A DNA stretch of 64,000 bases from Closterium sp. NIES-65 (Eukaryota > Streptophyta > Zygnematophyceae > Desmidiales > Closteriaceae): contig CANXME010002121.1 in NCBI GenBank assembly GCA_948144175.1, positions 310,001-374,000 on the forward strand, written 5' to 3'. The notes under the pieces were generated by a model, which worked only from the letters and a program-made list of their open reading frames with translations, was not told the DNA's origin and did not search any database. Made by a program: the position numbers and the translations under genes. Below are positions 8,660 to 20,547 of the stretch, piece by piece. Each line of letters opens with the position of its first letter. Within the stretch, counting starts at the first letter, position 1.

Positions 8660-11600
8660 CTCACCTTCACACTTGACTCAGGGGCTTCTCGCTCCTTCTT
8701 TCGAGACGCACCACACTCACGCCGCTTGGTCGGCCGGTTGCAGTCTCCCTGGCAGACCCCTCTGGGGGTCCTGTCCTCTCTCACTTCTCCACTGTCCTCC
8801 CGTGTCCGGCTGCCCCCTCTGGCACCTTGTCTGGTCTTTACCTCCCCTCGTTCTCTACGAACTTGGTGAGTGGTGCTGACTTGCAGGATACGGGGCTTCA
8901 CCAGTTTACTCCTGCGAGTCAGCGGGTGACCCACTACTCGGACGCTCGCACAGGCCGGCACCTGGCCACGTTTACGTGTCGGCCGGGGTCGAGCCTCTAC
9001 ACCCTGACCACTGGGTCCCCTCCTGTCCCTGCGTCTAGCCAGGTAGCTGCGTCGAGTTTGGTGTTTGCTGCAGCGTCCAGGTCTGGTCCTGAGTCTGCCC
9101 CCTGCTCGTGTTGCCTCCTGTCTCACGAGACTCTCCTGTGGCACCACCGTCTTGGTCACCTCTCCCTGCCTCGTCTCCGAGGCATGGCTTCCCGTGTCCT
9201 TGTCTCTGGTCTCCCCCGGTCCCTCCCTCCCCTTCCTCCAGGGCCTGGTCCTTCCTGTGTTCCCTGTGTCGAGGGGCTGCTCCGGGCTGCCCCTCACTCC
9301 TCTCAGTTTCCCCCGACAGAGGCCCCGCTGCAGACGCTTCACATGGACGTGTGGGGCCCGGCCCGCGTCCGTGGACAGGGTCACGAGCGCTACTTCCTGC
9401 TGGTGGTTGACGACTACTCGCGTTACACCTCAGTCTTCCCCTTGCGCAGCAAGGGTGATGTCACTGAGGTGTTGATCGACTGGATCCGCGCAGCTCGTCT
9501 CCAGCTCAGGAGGAGCTTCGGCTCGGACTTTCCTGTTCTGCGTCTGCACTCTGACCGAAGCGGAGAGTTCTCCTCTGGCCTTCTGCGAGCCTACTGCCGT
9601 GCGCGAGGCATCCGCCAGACCTTTACACTTCCGGACTCTCCACAGCAAAATGGGATTGCTGAGCGCCGCATTGGCATGGTCATGGACGTCGCTCGTACGT
9701 CCATGATGCATGCGGCTGCCCCCCATTTTCTGTGGCCGTTTGCGGTTCGGTACGCGGCGCATCAGATCAACCTTCACCCCAGGGTCTCCATGCCGGAGAC
9801 CTCCCCAGCTCTGCTGTGGACGGGGAAGGTAGGCGACGCGTCTGCGTTCCGTGTCTGGGGATCTCAAGCGTTTGTCCGCGACTTGTCTGCGGACAAATTG
9901 TCCCCTCGTGCTGCTCCTTGTGTCTTCCTTGGCTTCCCCCCTGACGCACCAGGGTGGCAGTTCTACCACCCCTCCTCTGGTCGTGTTCTGTCCTCCCAGG
10001 ATGTCACGTTTGATGAGTCGGTCCCCTACTACCGTCTCTTCCCCTACCGCACTCCTTCCCTCCCCCCGCCGCCGCACTTCCTTGTGCCAGGTCCCCCCCA
10101 GGTAGACCCCCTCCCCCCTCAGGGTCCTGCCCCTTTAGGTGTGTCCCAGGTAGACGCAGTCGAGCCGGTCGAGATTGCTGGTGACTCTGGTACTGCTGCG
10201 GGTGCTGAGCCTGGGGGTGCTGACTCTGGGGGTGCTGCGGGAGTGGGTGTTGAGCCTGGGGGTACTGAGCCTGGGGGTGCTACAACTGAGGGTGCTGAGC
10301 CTGGGTGTCCTTCGCCTGGGGGTGCTGCGTCTGGAGCTGCTGAGCCTGGGGGTGCTGCGTTTGGAGCTGCTGAGCCTGGGGGTACTGAGTCTGAAGCTGC
10401 TGAGCCTGGGGGTGCGGAGCCCGCGGCCCCTGGACCTGCTCGTGTGGCGTCTGGCGGTGATGGGCCTGGTGGTTCTCCGGGTTCTTCGTCTCGGCGGGAG
10501 CCACTCTCTCCACAATAACTGCGCGAGTGGTTTGCCCGGCGCTGCAGGCGTACTGCTGGAGCTGGTGCTTCTCCGGCTGCTGAGGGTGCTAGTGCCGCCG
10601 GTCTCGGAGGTGCTAGCCCTGGGAGTGCTGGAGCTGCTGGGTCTGCGAGTGCGACTGGAGTCGGAGCTGCTGAGGGTGTTGGCGCTGAGGCTACTGCTGT
10701 CAGTCCTAGCGACGGTCCTGCTGCGGGTGCTGCTGGTGCTGCTGGAGGTACTGGAGCTGGAGGTGCTGTTGGCGCTGGTGTTGCCACTGGGGGTGCTGGT
10801 GCTGTCCCTGCTATGTCTGGAGTCGCTGCGCGGCCTCGGCCGTACTTTGCTCCGCTCCTTCAGCAGGTTCTTGGTCTTCCTCCTCCCTTAGAGTGTCCAC
10901 CGTCTGTCCAGTCACAGTCACAGTTACCGCCGGCCTCCCCACTGCCTGCTCCTTGTCCCTACACTGGTCCTACTGGAGGTCTTGCTGAGCGTCGTGAGCC
11001 TGCGTCTCGTCCTGCGTCGCCAGTTCGTGCTGCTGGCGCTAGTGGTCGCGGTTCGCGTCAGCGCCCTCCTCCTGTCCCTGGCACGCACCGGATGTCTCTG
11101 CGTCCGTCCACTGCTCCTCTGCGTGCCCCTTTGCCTTCTCCTCCTGAGTCCTCTCTTCCTGCCCTTGCCAACCCGGAGTCGGACTCTCTTCGTGCTGCTA
11201 GTCCTACTGTCACGCGTCTCCTTGCTACTGTCGTCACTGACCCCTCTTTTGAGTCCACTGCTGCGTCTGCTCTTGTTGCTGAGCTCGTCGACTTTGCTGC
11301 TCGCTATCGTCTAGACTACGCTGCTAGTCTCGTTGCTGAGTCTGCGTCTGTCTATCCTCCATCCGTCGGGGGTGAGTGTGCTCTTGGCACGGACGTCCTT
11401 GAGGACAGGCAGGAGGAGTTCCAGTGTCTGGCTGCTGCTTCACCTCATCTCGTGTCCGTACTGCTTACCCCTGAGGGAGACCCGGATGCACTTGACATCC
11501 CGACTCCGCGCTCTTACGCGGAGGCCGTAGAGGGTCCCTACTCCTCTCAGTGGCAGGCAGCTATGGATGCAGAGATGGCTTCCTGGAAGTCCACAGGCAC

Positions 11601-12058
11601 CTACGTTGACGCGGTTCCCCCACCTGGGGCGAACATCGTCAGTGGCATGTGGATCTTCAGGGTGAAGCGGCCGCCGGGCTCTCCGCCTGTCTTCAAGGCG
11701 TGGTACGTGGCTCGTGGCTTCAGTCAGCGGCAGGGAGTTGACTACTTTCAGACCTTCTCTCACACCCAGAAGATGACCACTCTTCGGGTGCTGCTACACA
11801 TAGCCGCTCAGCGCGACTACGAGCTTCACTCCCTTGACTTCAGCACAGCTTTCCTGCAGGGCAGCCTGCACGAGGAGATCTGGCTGCGCCGTCCACCTGG
11901 CTTCACTGGGACTTTCCCTCCTGGCACCCAGTGGAGCCTCCGACGGTCAGTCTACGGTCTCCGCCAGGCACCGCGCGAGTGGCACAACACACTGAGGACT
12001 ACGCTTGCGGCTCTTGGGTGTGCTCCCTCTACTACTGACCCGTCGCTGTTTCTACGCC
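8660..12058 (+). pseudogene. E2 pol remnant: protease, integrase, partial reverse transcriptase
   Basis: The protease motif LDSGASRSFF gives the aspartic active site. The pre-integrase zinc region reads WHHRLGHLSLPRL with CVPC further on. The integrase triad is visible as the first D in HMDVWGPARV, the second D in LHSDRSGEFSS and the E in QQNGIAERRIG. Reverse transcriptase begins near SSQWQAAMDAEMASWK and runs to the palindrome centre without reaching the YVDD box. Confidence 0.85.
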
Positions 12059-13209
12059 GGCAAACAGGTGTCGGTGCGTAGAAACAGCGATGGGTCAGTA
12101 GTAGAGGGAGCAAACCCAAGAGCCGCAAGTGTAGTCCTCAGTGTGTCGTGCCACTCGGGCGGTGCCTGGCAGAGACCGTAGACTGACCGTCGGAGGCTCC
12201 ACTGGGTGCCAGGAGGGAAAGTCCCAGTGAAGCCAGGTGGACGGCGCAGCCAGATCTCCTCGTGCAGGCTGCCCTGCAGGAAAGCTGTGCTGAAGTCAAG
12301 GGAGTGAAGCTCATAGTCACGCTGAGCGGCTATGTGTAGCAGCACTCGAAGAGTGGTCATCTTCCGGGTGGGAGAGAAGGTCTGAAAGTAGTCAACTCCC
12401 TGCCGCTGACTGAAGCCACGAGCCACGTACCGCGCCTTGAAGACAGGCGTAGAGCCCGGCGGCCGCTTCACCCTGAAGATCCACATGCCACTGACGATGT
12501 TCGCCCCAGGTGGAAGAACCGCGTCAACGTAGGTGCCTGTGGACTTCCAGGAAGCCATCTCTGCATCCATAGTTGCCTGCCACTGAGAGGAGTAGGGACC
12601 CTCTACGGCCTCCGCGTAAGAGCGCAGAGTCGGGATGTCAAGTGCATCCGGGTCTCCCTCAGGGGTAAGCAGTACGGACACGAGATGAGGTGAAGCAGCA
12701 GCCAGACACTGGAACTCCTCCTGCGTGTCCTCAAGGACGTCCGTGCCAAGAGCACACTCACCCCCGACGGACGGAGGACAGACAGACGCAGACTCAGCAA
12801 CGAGACTAGTAGCGTAGTCTAGACGACAGCGAGCAGCAAAGTCGACGAGCTCAGCAACAAGAGCAGACGCAGCAGTGGACTCAAAAGAGGGGTCAGTGAC
12901 GACAGTAGCAAGGAGACGCGTGACAGTAGGACTGGCAGCACGAAGAGAGTCCGACTCCGGGTCGGCAAGGGCAGGAAGAGAGGACTCAGGAGGAGAAGGC
13001 AAAGGGGCACGCAGAGGAGCAGTGGACGGACGCAGAGACATCCGGTGCGTGCCAGGGACAGGAGGAGGACGCTGACGCGAACCGCGACCACTAGCGCGAG
13101 CAGCACGAACCGGCGACGCAGGACGAGACGCAGGCTCACGACGCTCAGCAAGACCTCCAGTAGGACCAGTATAGGGAGAAGGAGCAGGAAGTGGGGAGGC
13201 CGGCGGTAA

Positions 13210-15450
13210 CTATGACTGTGACTCGACAGGTGGTGGACACTCTAAGGGAGGAGGAAGACCAAGAACCTGCTGAAGGAGCGGAACAAAGTATGGCCGAGGC
13301 CGCGAGGCGACTCCAGACACAGCAGGGATTGAACAAGCACCCCCAGTGGCAGCACCAGCGCCAAAATCACCTCCAGCTCCAGTACCTCCAGCAGCCCCAG
13401 CAGCACCCGCAGCAGGACCGCCGCTAGGACTTACAGCACTAGCCTCAGCGCCAACACCCTCAGCAGCTCCGACTCCAGTCGCACTCGCAGGCTCAGCAGC
13501 TCCAGCACTCCCAGGGCTAGCACCTCCGAGACCGGCGGCACCAGCACCCTCAGCAGCCGAAGAAGCGCCAGCTCCAGCAGTACGCCTCCAGCGCTGGGCA
13601 AACCACTCGCGCAGCTCCTGTGGAGAGAGTGGCTCCCGCCGAGACGAAGCACCAGGAGAACCACCAGGCCCAGCACCGCCAGACGCCACACGAGCAGGTC
13701 CAGGGGCCGCGGGCTCCGCACCCCCGGGCTCAGCAGCTCCAGACTCAGTACCCCCAGGCTCAGCAGCTCTAGACGCAGCACCCCCAGGCTCAGCAGCTCC
13801 AGACGCAGCACCCCCAGTCGAAGGACCCCCAGGCTCAGCACCCTCAATCGTAGCACCCCCAGGCTCAGTACCCCTAGGCTCAGCACCCACTCGCGCAGCA
13901 CCCCCAGAGTCAGCACCCCCAGGCTCAGCACCCGCAGAAGTACCAGAGTCACCAGCAACCTCGACCGGCTCGACTGCGTCTACCTGGGACACACCTGAAG
14001 GGGCAGGACCCTGAGGGGGGAGGGGGTCTACTTGGGGGGGACCTGGCACAAGGAAGTGCGGCGGCGGGGGGAGGGAAGGAGTGCGGTAGGGGAAGAGACG
14101 GTAGTAGGGGACCGACTCGTCAAACGTGACGTCCTGGGATGACAGAACACGACGAGAGGAGGGGTGGTAGAACTGCCACCCTGGTGCGTCAGGGGGGAAG
14201 CCAAGGAAGACATAAGGAGCAGCACGAGGGGACAGTTTGTCCGCAGACAAGTCGCGGACAAACGCCCGAGATCCCGAGACACGGAACGCAGACGCATCGC
14301 CTACCTTCCCCGTCCACAACAGAGCTGGGGAGGTCTCCGGCATGGAGACCCTGGGGTGAAGGTTGATCTGATGCGCCGCGTACCGAACCGCAAACGGCCA
14401 CAGAAAATGGGGGGCAGCCGCATGCATCATGGACGTATGAGCGACGTCCATGACCATGCCAATGCGGCGCTCAGCAATCCCATTTTGCTGTGGAGAGTCC
14501 GGAAGTGTAAAGGTCTGGCGGATGCCTCGCGCACGGCAGTAGGCTCGCAGAAGGCCAGAGGAGAACTCTCCGCCTCGGTCAGAGTGCAGACGCAGAACAG
14601 GAAAGTCCGAGCCGAAGCTCCTCCTGAGATGGAGACGAGCTGCGCGGATCCAGTCGATCAACACCTCAGTGACATCACCCTTGCTGCGCAAGGGGAAGAT
14701 TGAGGTGTAACGCGAGTAGTCGTCAACCACCAGCAGGAAGTAGCGCTCGTGACCCTGTCCACGGACGCGGGCCGGGCCCCACACGTCCATGTGAAGCGTC
14801 TGCAGCGGGGCCTCTGTCGGGGGAAACTGAGAGGAGTGAGGGGCAGCCCGGAGCGGCCCCTCGACACAGGGAACACAGGAAGGACCAGGCCCCGGAGGAA
14901 GGGGAGGGAGGGACCGGGGGAGACCAGAGACAAGGACACGGGAAGCCATGCCTCGGAGACGAGGCAGGGAGAGGTGACCAAGACGGTGGTGCCACAGGAG
15001 AGTCTCGTGAGACAGGAGGCGACACGAGCAGGGGGCAGACTCAGGACCAGACCTGGACGCTGCAGCAAACACCTGACCCGACGCAACTACCTGGCTAGAC
15101 GCAGGGACAGGAGGAGACCCAGTGGTCAGGGTGTAGAGGCTCGACCCTGGCCGACGCGTAAACGTGGCCAGGTGCCGGCCTGTACGAGCGTCCGAGCAGT
15201 GGGTCACCCGCTGACTCGCAGGAGTAAACTAGTGAACCCCCGTATCCTGCAGGTCAGCACCACTCACCAAGTTCATAGAGAACGAGGGGAGGTAAAGACC
15301 AGACAAGGTGCCAGAGGGGGCAGCCGGACACAGGAGGACAGTGGAGAAGTGAGAGAGGACAGGACCCCCAGAGGGGTCTGCCAGGGAGACTGCAACCGGC
15401 CGACCAAGCGGCGTGAGTGTGGTGCGGTCTCGAAAGAAGGAGCGAGAAGC
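13210..15450 (-). pseudogene. E3 pol remnant: protease, integrase and linker
   Basis: The integrase signatures HMDVWGPARV, LHSDRGGEFSS and QQNGIAERRIG are present in order, with the pre-integrase stretch WHHRLGHLSLPRL upstream. The EPGG linker is rich in Ala/Gly after the pentapeptide block. The reverse transcriptase start (SSQWQATMDAEMASWK, near 12570) continues this part toward the palindrome centre. Confidence 0.82.
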
Positions 15451-15499
15451 CCCTGAGTCAAGTGTGAAGGTGAGGGAGGCCGAAGCCGACGTGGTACCT

Positions 15500-16973
15500 G
15501 AGAGCGCAGACTCACCAGCACCTGAGGGCGCAGACGCACTGGCACCTAGAGCAGTAGCCTCACCAGCACCTAGAGCAGCAGTACCAATGCCCGGGTTGGG
15601 CGGGAAACACCGGTAACAGTCACCCTCATCACTGCATACATGGCAGCAAGGATAGCATCAACGTCAATATCATAGATAGCTACGCCTGCCCTAGAAAGCT
15701 CTCCCCAGCGGGGGATCTCACTGGCCTCCGGGAGCTGCTGACGCCAAGCGTCCGTCAGGCGGCCAAAGCAGCGCTGCGTGGGGTGGGCACCCCCACACTG
15801 CTCACCCGCGCGGTCGCCGGAGCGAAGGACGTAGGTGCACGGACCAAAACCCCCACCACGCTGACGCTGCACGTACCACTCACGGAGCTGCTGAGGGGGG
15901 GGAATGTCCCGAGAACGCTGCTGCTGCTGCTGCTGCTGCTGCTAGCGCTGACCACCACCAGGGCTGCTCTGCTGCGAAGCGCCACCCCGAACACCGCCAC
16001 CTTCTCCACCACCGCCTCCTCCACCTCCGCCACCACCGCCGCCTCCGCTAGCACCGCCGCCGCCTCCGCCTCCACTACTGCCACCGACACCTCCACCCCC
16101 GCCACCACTCCCACCGCCACCCCCACTCCCTCCGCCGCCTCCACCGCCACATCCATCGCCCCTGCTAGCTCCACCCGCGCCCTTGCCCCCCTTGCCCTTG
16201 CCAGAGCGGCGTCTCCCGCTAGGGGCAGACGCCGCACCGACTGACTCAAGACCAACGAGGTCGGCCGCAGCGGCAGAGGCGACAGAGGGCAAAAGGGGGG
16301 AAGGAGAACACCCCTCAAACATGGGGGTGTGAGGGTCACCACGAGAGGCTCCTACAGCGACAATGCTCTTCTCCGCTACTAGGAGGGCCTTCTCTAAGAG
16401 GTCAACAGTGAGAGTGGTGGGACAGACTGAGAGGAAGTGGTCCCTGACTACATGAAGGGAGTTAGGGAGGCGGGTGACTATATAATAGAGAGTGATGTAC
16501 ATGGGGGGGGGGTTCTTGGCGCAGAACTCAGCAGGAAGCGCGGCGCGGTAGCGAGTGTCACTAGTGCGGAGGTGCGTAATGAGGTCAGCGACTGTGGGAA
16601 AGGCAGCAAGGTCAGGGAAGAGGTACGGTAGCATGAGGCGGCTCAGTGCAGCAGTGGCAGGGGAAGAGTAGCGCTCAACTACAGCGTCGTACAAGGTCTG
16701 AGCACTCTTGTACTGACTAAAGTGCGCGCGCTCAGTGGTAGGCAGGTGGCGACGCACAGCAAGACGTGCAACAGCATCGCGCGTGGCCCACTGGGAGCAA
16801 ACAGTGGGGTCAGCATCAGCAGCAGGGGCAGGAGAGGCGCCAGAGGTGAGGTCAAAGAGAGAGAGATCGTCTGCCCTATCGCACTGTAAGAACAGCTGCA
16901 GGTCGTCGACCCAGACCTCAAAGTCAATGGCTCGACCCTCAGCGTCAAACGCGAGGACACTAGGGGTAGCCAT
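15500..16973 (-). pseudogene. E3 gag region
   Basis: The start MATPSVLAFDAEGRAIDF and the gag core match E2 at nearly all residues. The glycine tract, a CAG-coded glutamine run near 15920-15945 and the Cys-His finger (about 15775-15847) follow in the same order. The residue differences from E2 show that the palindrome arms have diverged. Confidence 0.82.
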
Positions 16974-16989
16974 GACAACAGTAGACTAG

Positions 16990-18030
16990 CAGTGCCAACT
17001 GTAGGACAGGGTCAGTGCAGTGACAGAAGCGCTGCTCTCACCAGACAAGGCGGTTCGGGCAGCTCAGTAGCACAGCAACACGGCAACACGGCTGCTCGGA
17101 CGGCTCAGCAGCAACTGCGGCTCCGCGGCACCAGCGGCTCGGCTCCTCAGGTGGCTCGGGCGGCTCGGGCGGGTCGGGCGGGTCGGGCGGGTCGGGCGGC
17201 TCGGGCGGCTTGGCTCCTCAGCGGCTCAGGCGGCTCGGGCGGCTCGGGCAGGTCGGGCGGCTCGGGCTGCTCGGGCGGCTCGGCTCCTCAGCGGCTCAGG
17301 CGGCTCGAGCGGCTCGGGCGGCTCGGGCGGCTCGGGCGGCGCGGGCGGTGTAGGGCGGTAGGGCCGCTGGTAGGGCGGCGGGGCTGCAAGGTAGGTGGCG
17401 GGGCCGCAGTGGGAGGGGCGGCGGGGCCGGAGTGAAGGGCGGCGGGGCCGCCGTGAAGGGCGGCGGGGCTGCTGAGAAGGGCGGCGGGGCCGCAGTGAGA
17501 GAGGCGGCGGGGCTGCAGAGAAGGGCGGCGGGGCCGCTGAGAAGGGCGGCGGGGCCGGAGCGAGAGAGGTGGCGGGGCCGCAGCGAAGGGCGGCGGGGCC
17601 TCAGTGTGAGGCGGCGGGGCTGCAATGTGAGGCAGCGGGGCCGCAGCAAAGGGCGGCGGGGCCGCAGCGAAGGGCGGCGGGGCCGCTGAGACGGGCGGCG
17701 GGGCCGCAGCGAAGGGCGGCGGGGCCGCTGAGAAGGGCGGCGGGGCCGCAGCGAGAGAGGCGGCGGGGCCGCAGCAAAGGGCGGCGGGGCCGCTGAGACG
17801 GGCGGCGGGGCCGCAGTGAAGGGCGGCGGGGCCGCAGTGATGGGCTGCGGGGCCGCAGCGAAGGGCGGCGGAGCCGCAGCGAAGGGCGGCGGGGCCGCAG
17901 CGAAGGGCGGCGGGGCCGAATCGATGGGCTGCAGGGCCGCTAGGGCGTTGGGGCCGCTATGGCGGCTCGACGAAGTGAGAGCCTGGAGCGCGACTCGGGC
18001 TGAGCGCGCTTCGGGCAGGAAAAAAAACTC
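16990..18030 (-). repeat. GC-rich leader repeats of E3
   Basis: This is the counterpart of the E2 leader. On the plus strand it shows GGCGGGGCCGC and AAGGGCGGCGGGG units, with CGGCTCGGGCGG nonamer-type repeats next to gag. Unit order and number differ from the E2 leader. Confidence 0.78.
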
Positions 18031-18081
18031 GATGTGGTGGGCCCTAGGCACAGTTCCCACGGGGGAACCTGCTCGATACCA

Positions 18082-18204
18082 TGAGGAAATTAGAACGAGA
18101 ATGAAAATGACTATGGAATGAAAGTGATACAAATATGCAACCCTAGAAATGTGTACCCCATATGGGCTACCCCACTAAAGCCTAGACAACATTATAATTT
18201 GACA
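18082..18204 (-). repeat. 5' LTR of E3
   Basis: A 123-bp LTR in minus orientation, TGTCAAATTATAATG to TTCCTCA, nearly identical to the E2 LTR. Confidence 0.9.
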
Positions 18205-19435
18205 ATATGATGTTGCAAACATGTGAGCAAGGAGAACTGTGCAATGATAGGCCTGTGCTATTGCGTGGTGCAAAATCAACAACCATTTGCTATTTTAAAG
18301 AAGGTTTCCTTCTATCATTCAAGCATTTACTATCTTCTAAGCGTGCCACACGGGTTTCGTATCTTTCGCCGTGTTTGATAGGGAGATATGATGTTGCAAA
18401 CATGTGAGCAAGGGGAATTGTGCAAGGATAGGCATGTGCTATTACGTGGTGCCAAATTAACGTCCGTTTGTTATTTTGAACAAGGCTTCTATTGATCATT
18501 CAAGCATCTTCTATATTCTAAGCGTGTTGGGCAGCTTTGGTGTCATTCGCCGCGTTTGGTAGGGAGATATGATATTTCAAACATGCGAGCAGGGAGAACT
18601 GTGCAAGGATAGGCCTGTGCTATTGCGTGGTGCCAAATCAACCACCGTTTGCAATTTTAACAAAGTTTTTTTTTTTATCATTCAAGCATCTACAATCTTC
18701 TAAGTGTGCTGGACAGGTTTTGCGTCATTCGCAGTGTTTGGTAGGGAGATATGATGTTCAAAACATGTGAGTAGGATGAACTGTGCAGGGATAGGCCTGC
18801 GCTATTACGTGGTGCCGAATCAACAACCGTTCGTTATTTAAAATAAGGCTTCTATTGATCATTCAAACGTCTTCTATATTATAATTGTGCTGGGCCGCTC
18901 TGGTGTCATTCGTCGCGTTTGGTAGAGAGATATGATATTTCAAACATGCGAGTAGGGAGGACTGTGCAAGGATAGGCCTGTGCTATTACGTGGTGCCAGA
19001 TCAACGTCCGTTTGTTGTTCTAAATAATGTTTATTTTGATCACTCGAGCAGATATTATATTTTAATCGTGCTGGACATGTTTGGTGTCATTCGCAGCATC
19101 TGGTAGGGAGATATGATGTTTCCAACATGCGAGTAGGGATAACTGTGCAATGATAGACCTCTGCTATTTTATGGTGCCAAATCCACAACCGTTTGCTATT
19201 TCAAAATAGGTTTCCATCTACCATTCAAGCATTTACTATCTTCTAAGCGTGCCAGACAAGTTTCGTGCCATTCGCCGTGTTTGGTACAGAGATATGATGT
19301 TGCAAACACGCGAGCAAGGAGAACTGAGCAAGGATAGGCCTCTAATATTTTATGGTGCCAAATCAACAACCGTTTGCTATTTTAAACAAAGTTTTTTTCT
19401 ATCATTCAAGCATTTACTCTCTTCTAAGGGTGCTA
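18205..19435. repeat. 181-bp satellite array, Sat1
   Basis: The marker ATATGAT recurs at 18205, 18386, 18567, 18749, 18930, 19111 and 19292, giving periods of 181, 181, 182, 181, 181 and 181. About 6.8 monomers are present and differ from one another at many sites. Each holds a block like AACTGTGCAAGGATAGGCC and the phrase CATTCAAGC. No coding potential is seen. A monomer near 180 bp fits centromeric or pericentromeric satellites in general, but location is not shown here. Confidence 0.93.
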
Positions 19436-19436
19436 T

Positions 19437-19565
19437 TGTCAAACTCATATACTATAGTCTGTGTAGGTTGTAGTGGGGTAGCTTATATGGGGTACAACCC
19501 TTTAGGGTTTGGTACTTGTACTCCTCATGCTGCTCAATGCAATCATTCTCGTTCTAGTTTTCTCA
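19437..19565 (+). repeat. 5' LTR of E4
   Basis: A 129-bp LTR runs from TGTCAAACTCATAT to TTTTCTCA, before the primer site TGGTATCGAGCAGG. It lies one base after a satellite-derived TGCTA. Confidence 0.88.
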
Positions 19566-20547
19566 TGGTATCGAGCAGGTTCCCTCGTGGGAACTGTTCC
19601 TAGGGCCCACCGATTTTTTTTTTCCTGCCCGGAGCGCACTCAGCCCATGCCCGAGTTGCGCTCCCCTCTCTCGGCCCCTAGCGGCCCCGTCGCGCCGCCC
19701 TTGTGGCACCGTCGCGCCGCCCTCGCGGCCCCGTCACGCCGCCCTTGCGGCCCCGTCGCGCCGCCCTCGCGGCCCCGTCACGCCGCCCTCGCGGCCTCGT
19801 CGCGCCGCCCTTGCGGCCCCTTTGCGCCGCCCTCGCGGCCCCTTTGCGCCGCCCTCGCGGCCCCGTCGCCCCACCCTCGCGGCCCCGGCGTCGCTCTTAC
19901 CGGCCCCGCCGCCGCCCTTGCTGGCCCCGTCGCCCTACCCTCGCGACCCCGCGGCCCCACCCTCGCGGCCCCGGCGCCGCCCCTCGCGGCTTCATCGCAG
20001 CCGCCCGCGACCCCACCGCCGCCCTTCGCTGCCCCGACGCCACATTCGTGCGACCCCGGCGCCGCCCTTCGCGGCCCCGTCGCCACACCTCCGCGGCCCG
20101 GTCGCCACCCTTCGTGGCCCCGCCGCCGCCCTTAGCGGCACTGCCGCCCTTCACGGCCCCGCCGTCACCACCGAGCAGCCGAGCCGCCGAGCTGCCGTTG
20201 CCACCGAGCCGCTGAGCCGCTGAGCCGCCGAGCCGCCGAGCCGCCGTTGCCGCCGAGCCGCCGTTGCCGCCGAGCTGCCGAGCCGCCGCTGCCGCCGAGC
20301 TGCCGAGCCGCCGAGCCGCCGCTGCCGCCGAGCTCCCGAGTCGCCGAGCTGCCATTGCTGCCGTTGTCGCCGAGCCGCCGAGCCGCCCCAGCCGCCCCAG
20401 CCGCCCTGTCCGCTACACCCGGTCACTGCCATCGCGGCCCTGTTCCTGCCGGCGAGCCTCGGTCTTTCTCGCCTACCCGTTAAGAGCAGCGCCTCCACCA
20501 CTTCACTGCCCTTAGCCTGCTGCTCGCGCTGCTAGTCTACTGCTGTC

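Larger units (their letters stand above)
5902..12058 (+). mobile_element. Family A Ty1/copia element E2 (left arm of palindrome)
   Basis: The 5' LTR (5902-6024) is followed by primer site TGGTATCGAGCAGG, a candidate dimerisation hairpin (6046-6069), a T-tract, a GC-rich leader (about 6090-7130), gag (from 7151), protease (about 8670), the GAG-pre-integrase and integrase region (about 9100-9950), the EPGG linker (about 10190-10440) and part of reverse transcriptase (about 11540-12058). The element stops inside reverse transcriptase, where E3 begins in the opposite direction. RNase H, purine tract and 3' LTR are absent. It is broken, with about three or four interruptions. Its LTR differs from that of E3 at only about 2 of 123 positions, so the two are close relatives and fairly young. 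Confidence 0.92.
5902..18204. repeat. 12.3-kb inverted repeat of two copia copies (E2/E3)
   Basis: E2 (+) and E3 (-) are aligned head-out over about 6.1 kb each, from an intact 5' LTR at each outer edge to the same part of reverse transcriptase at the centre. Around 12038-12079 GACCC and TTTCTACGC on the left are mirrored by GCGTAGAAA and GGGTC on the right, leaving about 20 bases between the arms. The arms differ at scattered sites and in tract lengths, so they are two separate copies. Confidence 0.9.
12059..18204 (-). mobile_element. Family A Ty1/copia element E3 (right arm of palindrome)
   Basis: Read on the minus strand from 18204: 5' LTR (18204-18082), primer site, hairpin module (18060-18037), GC-rich leader (about 18000-16990), gag (from 16973), protease (about 15445), pre-integrase and integrase (about 15000-14230), EPGG linker (about 13930-13690), then partial reverse transcriptase (about 12570-12059). 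Like E2 it lacks RNase H and a 3' LTR. It is broken, with about three or four interruptions. Its outer LTR edge lies directly against satellite DNA at 18205. The E2 left flank is not satellite, and the 5-bp flanks do not match. Confidence 0.92.

Noticed and set aside
5902-18204. The palindrome as a sequencing foldback artefact
   Set aside because: A foldback of one molecule would give near-identical arms. These differ in substitutions, tract lengths and leader unit order, and their outer flanks are unrelated.
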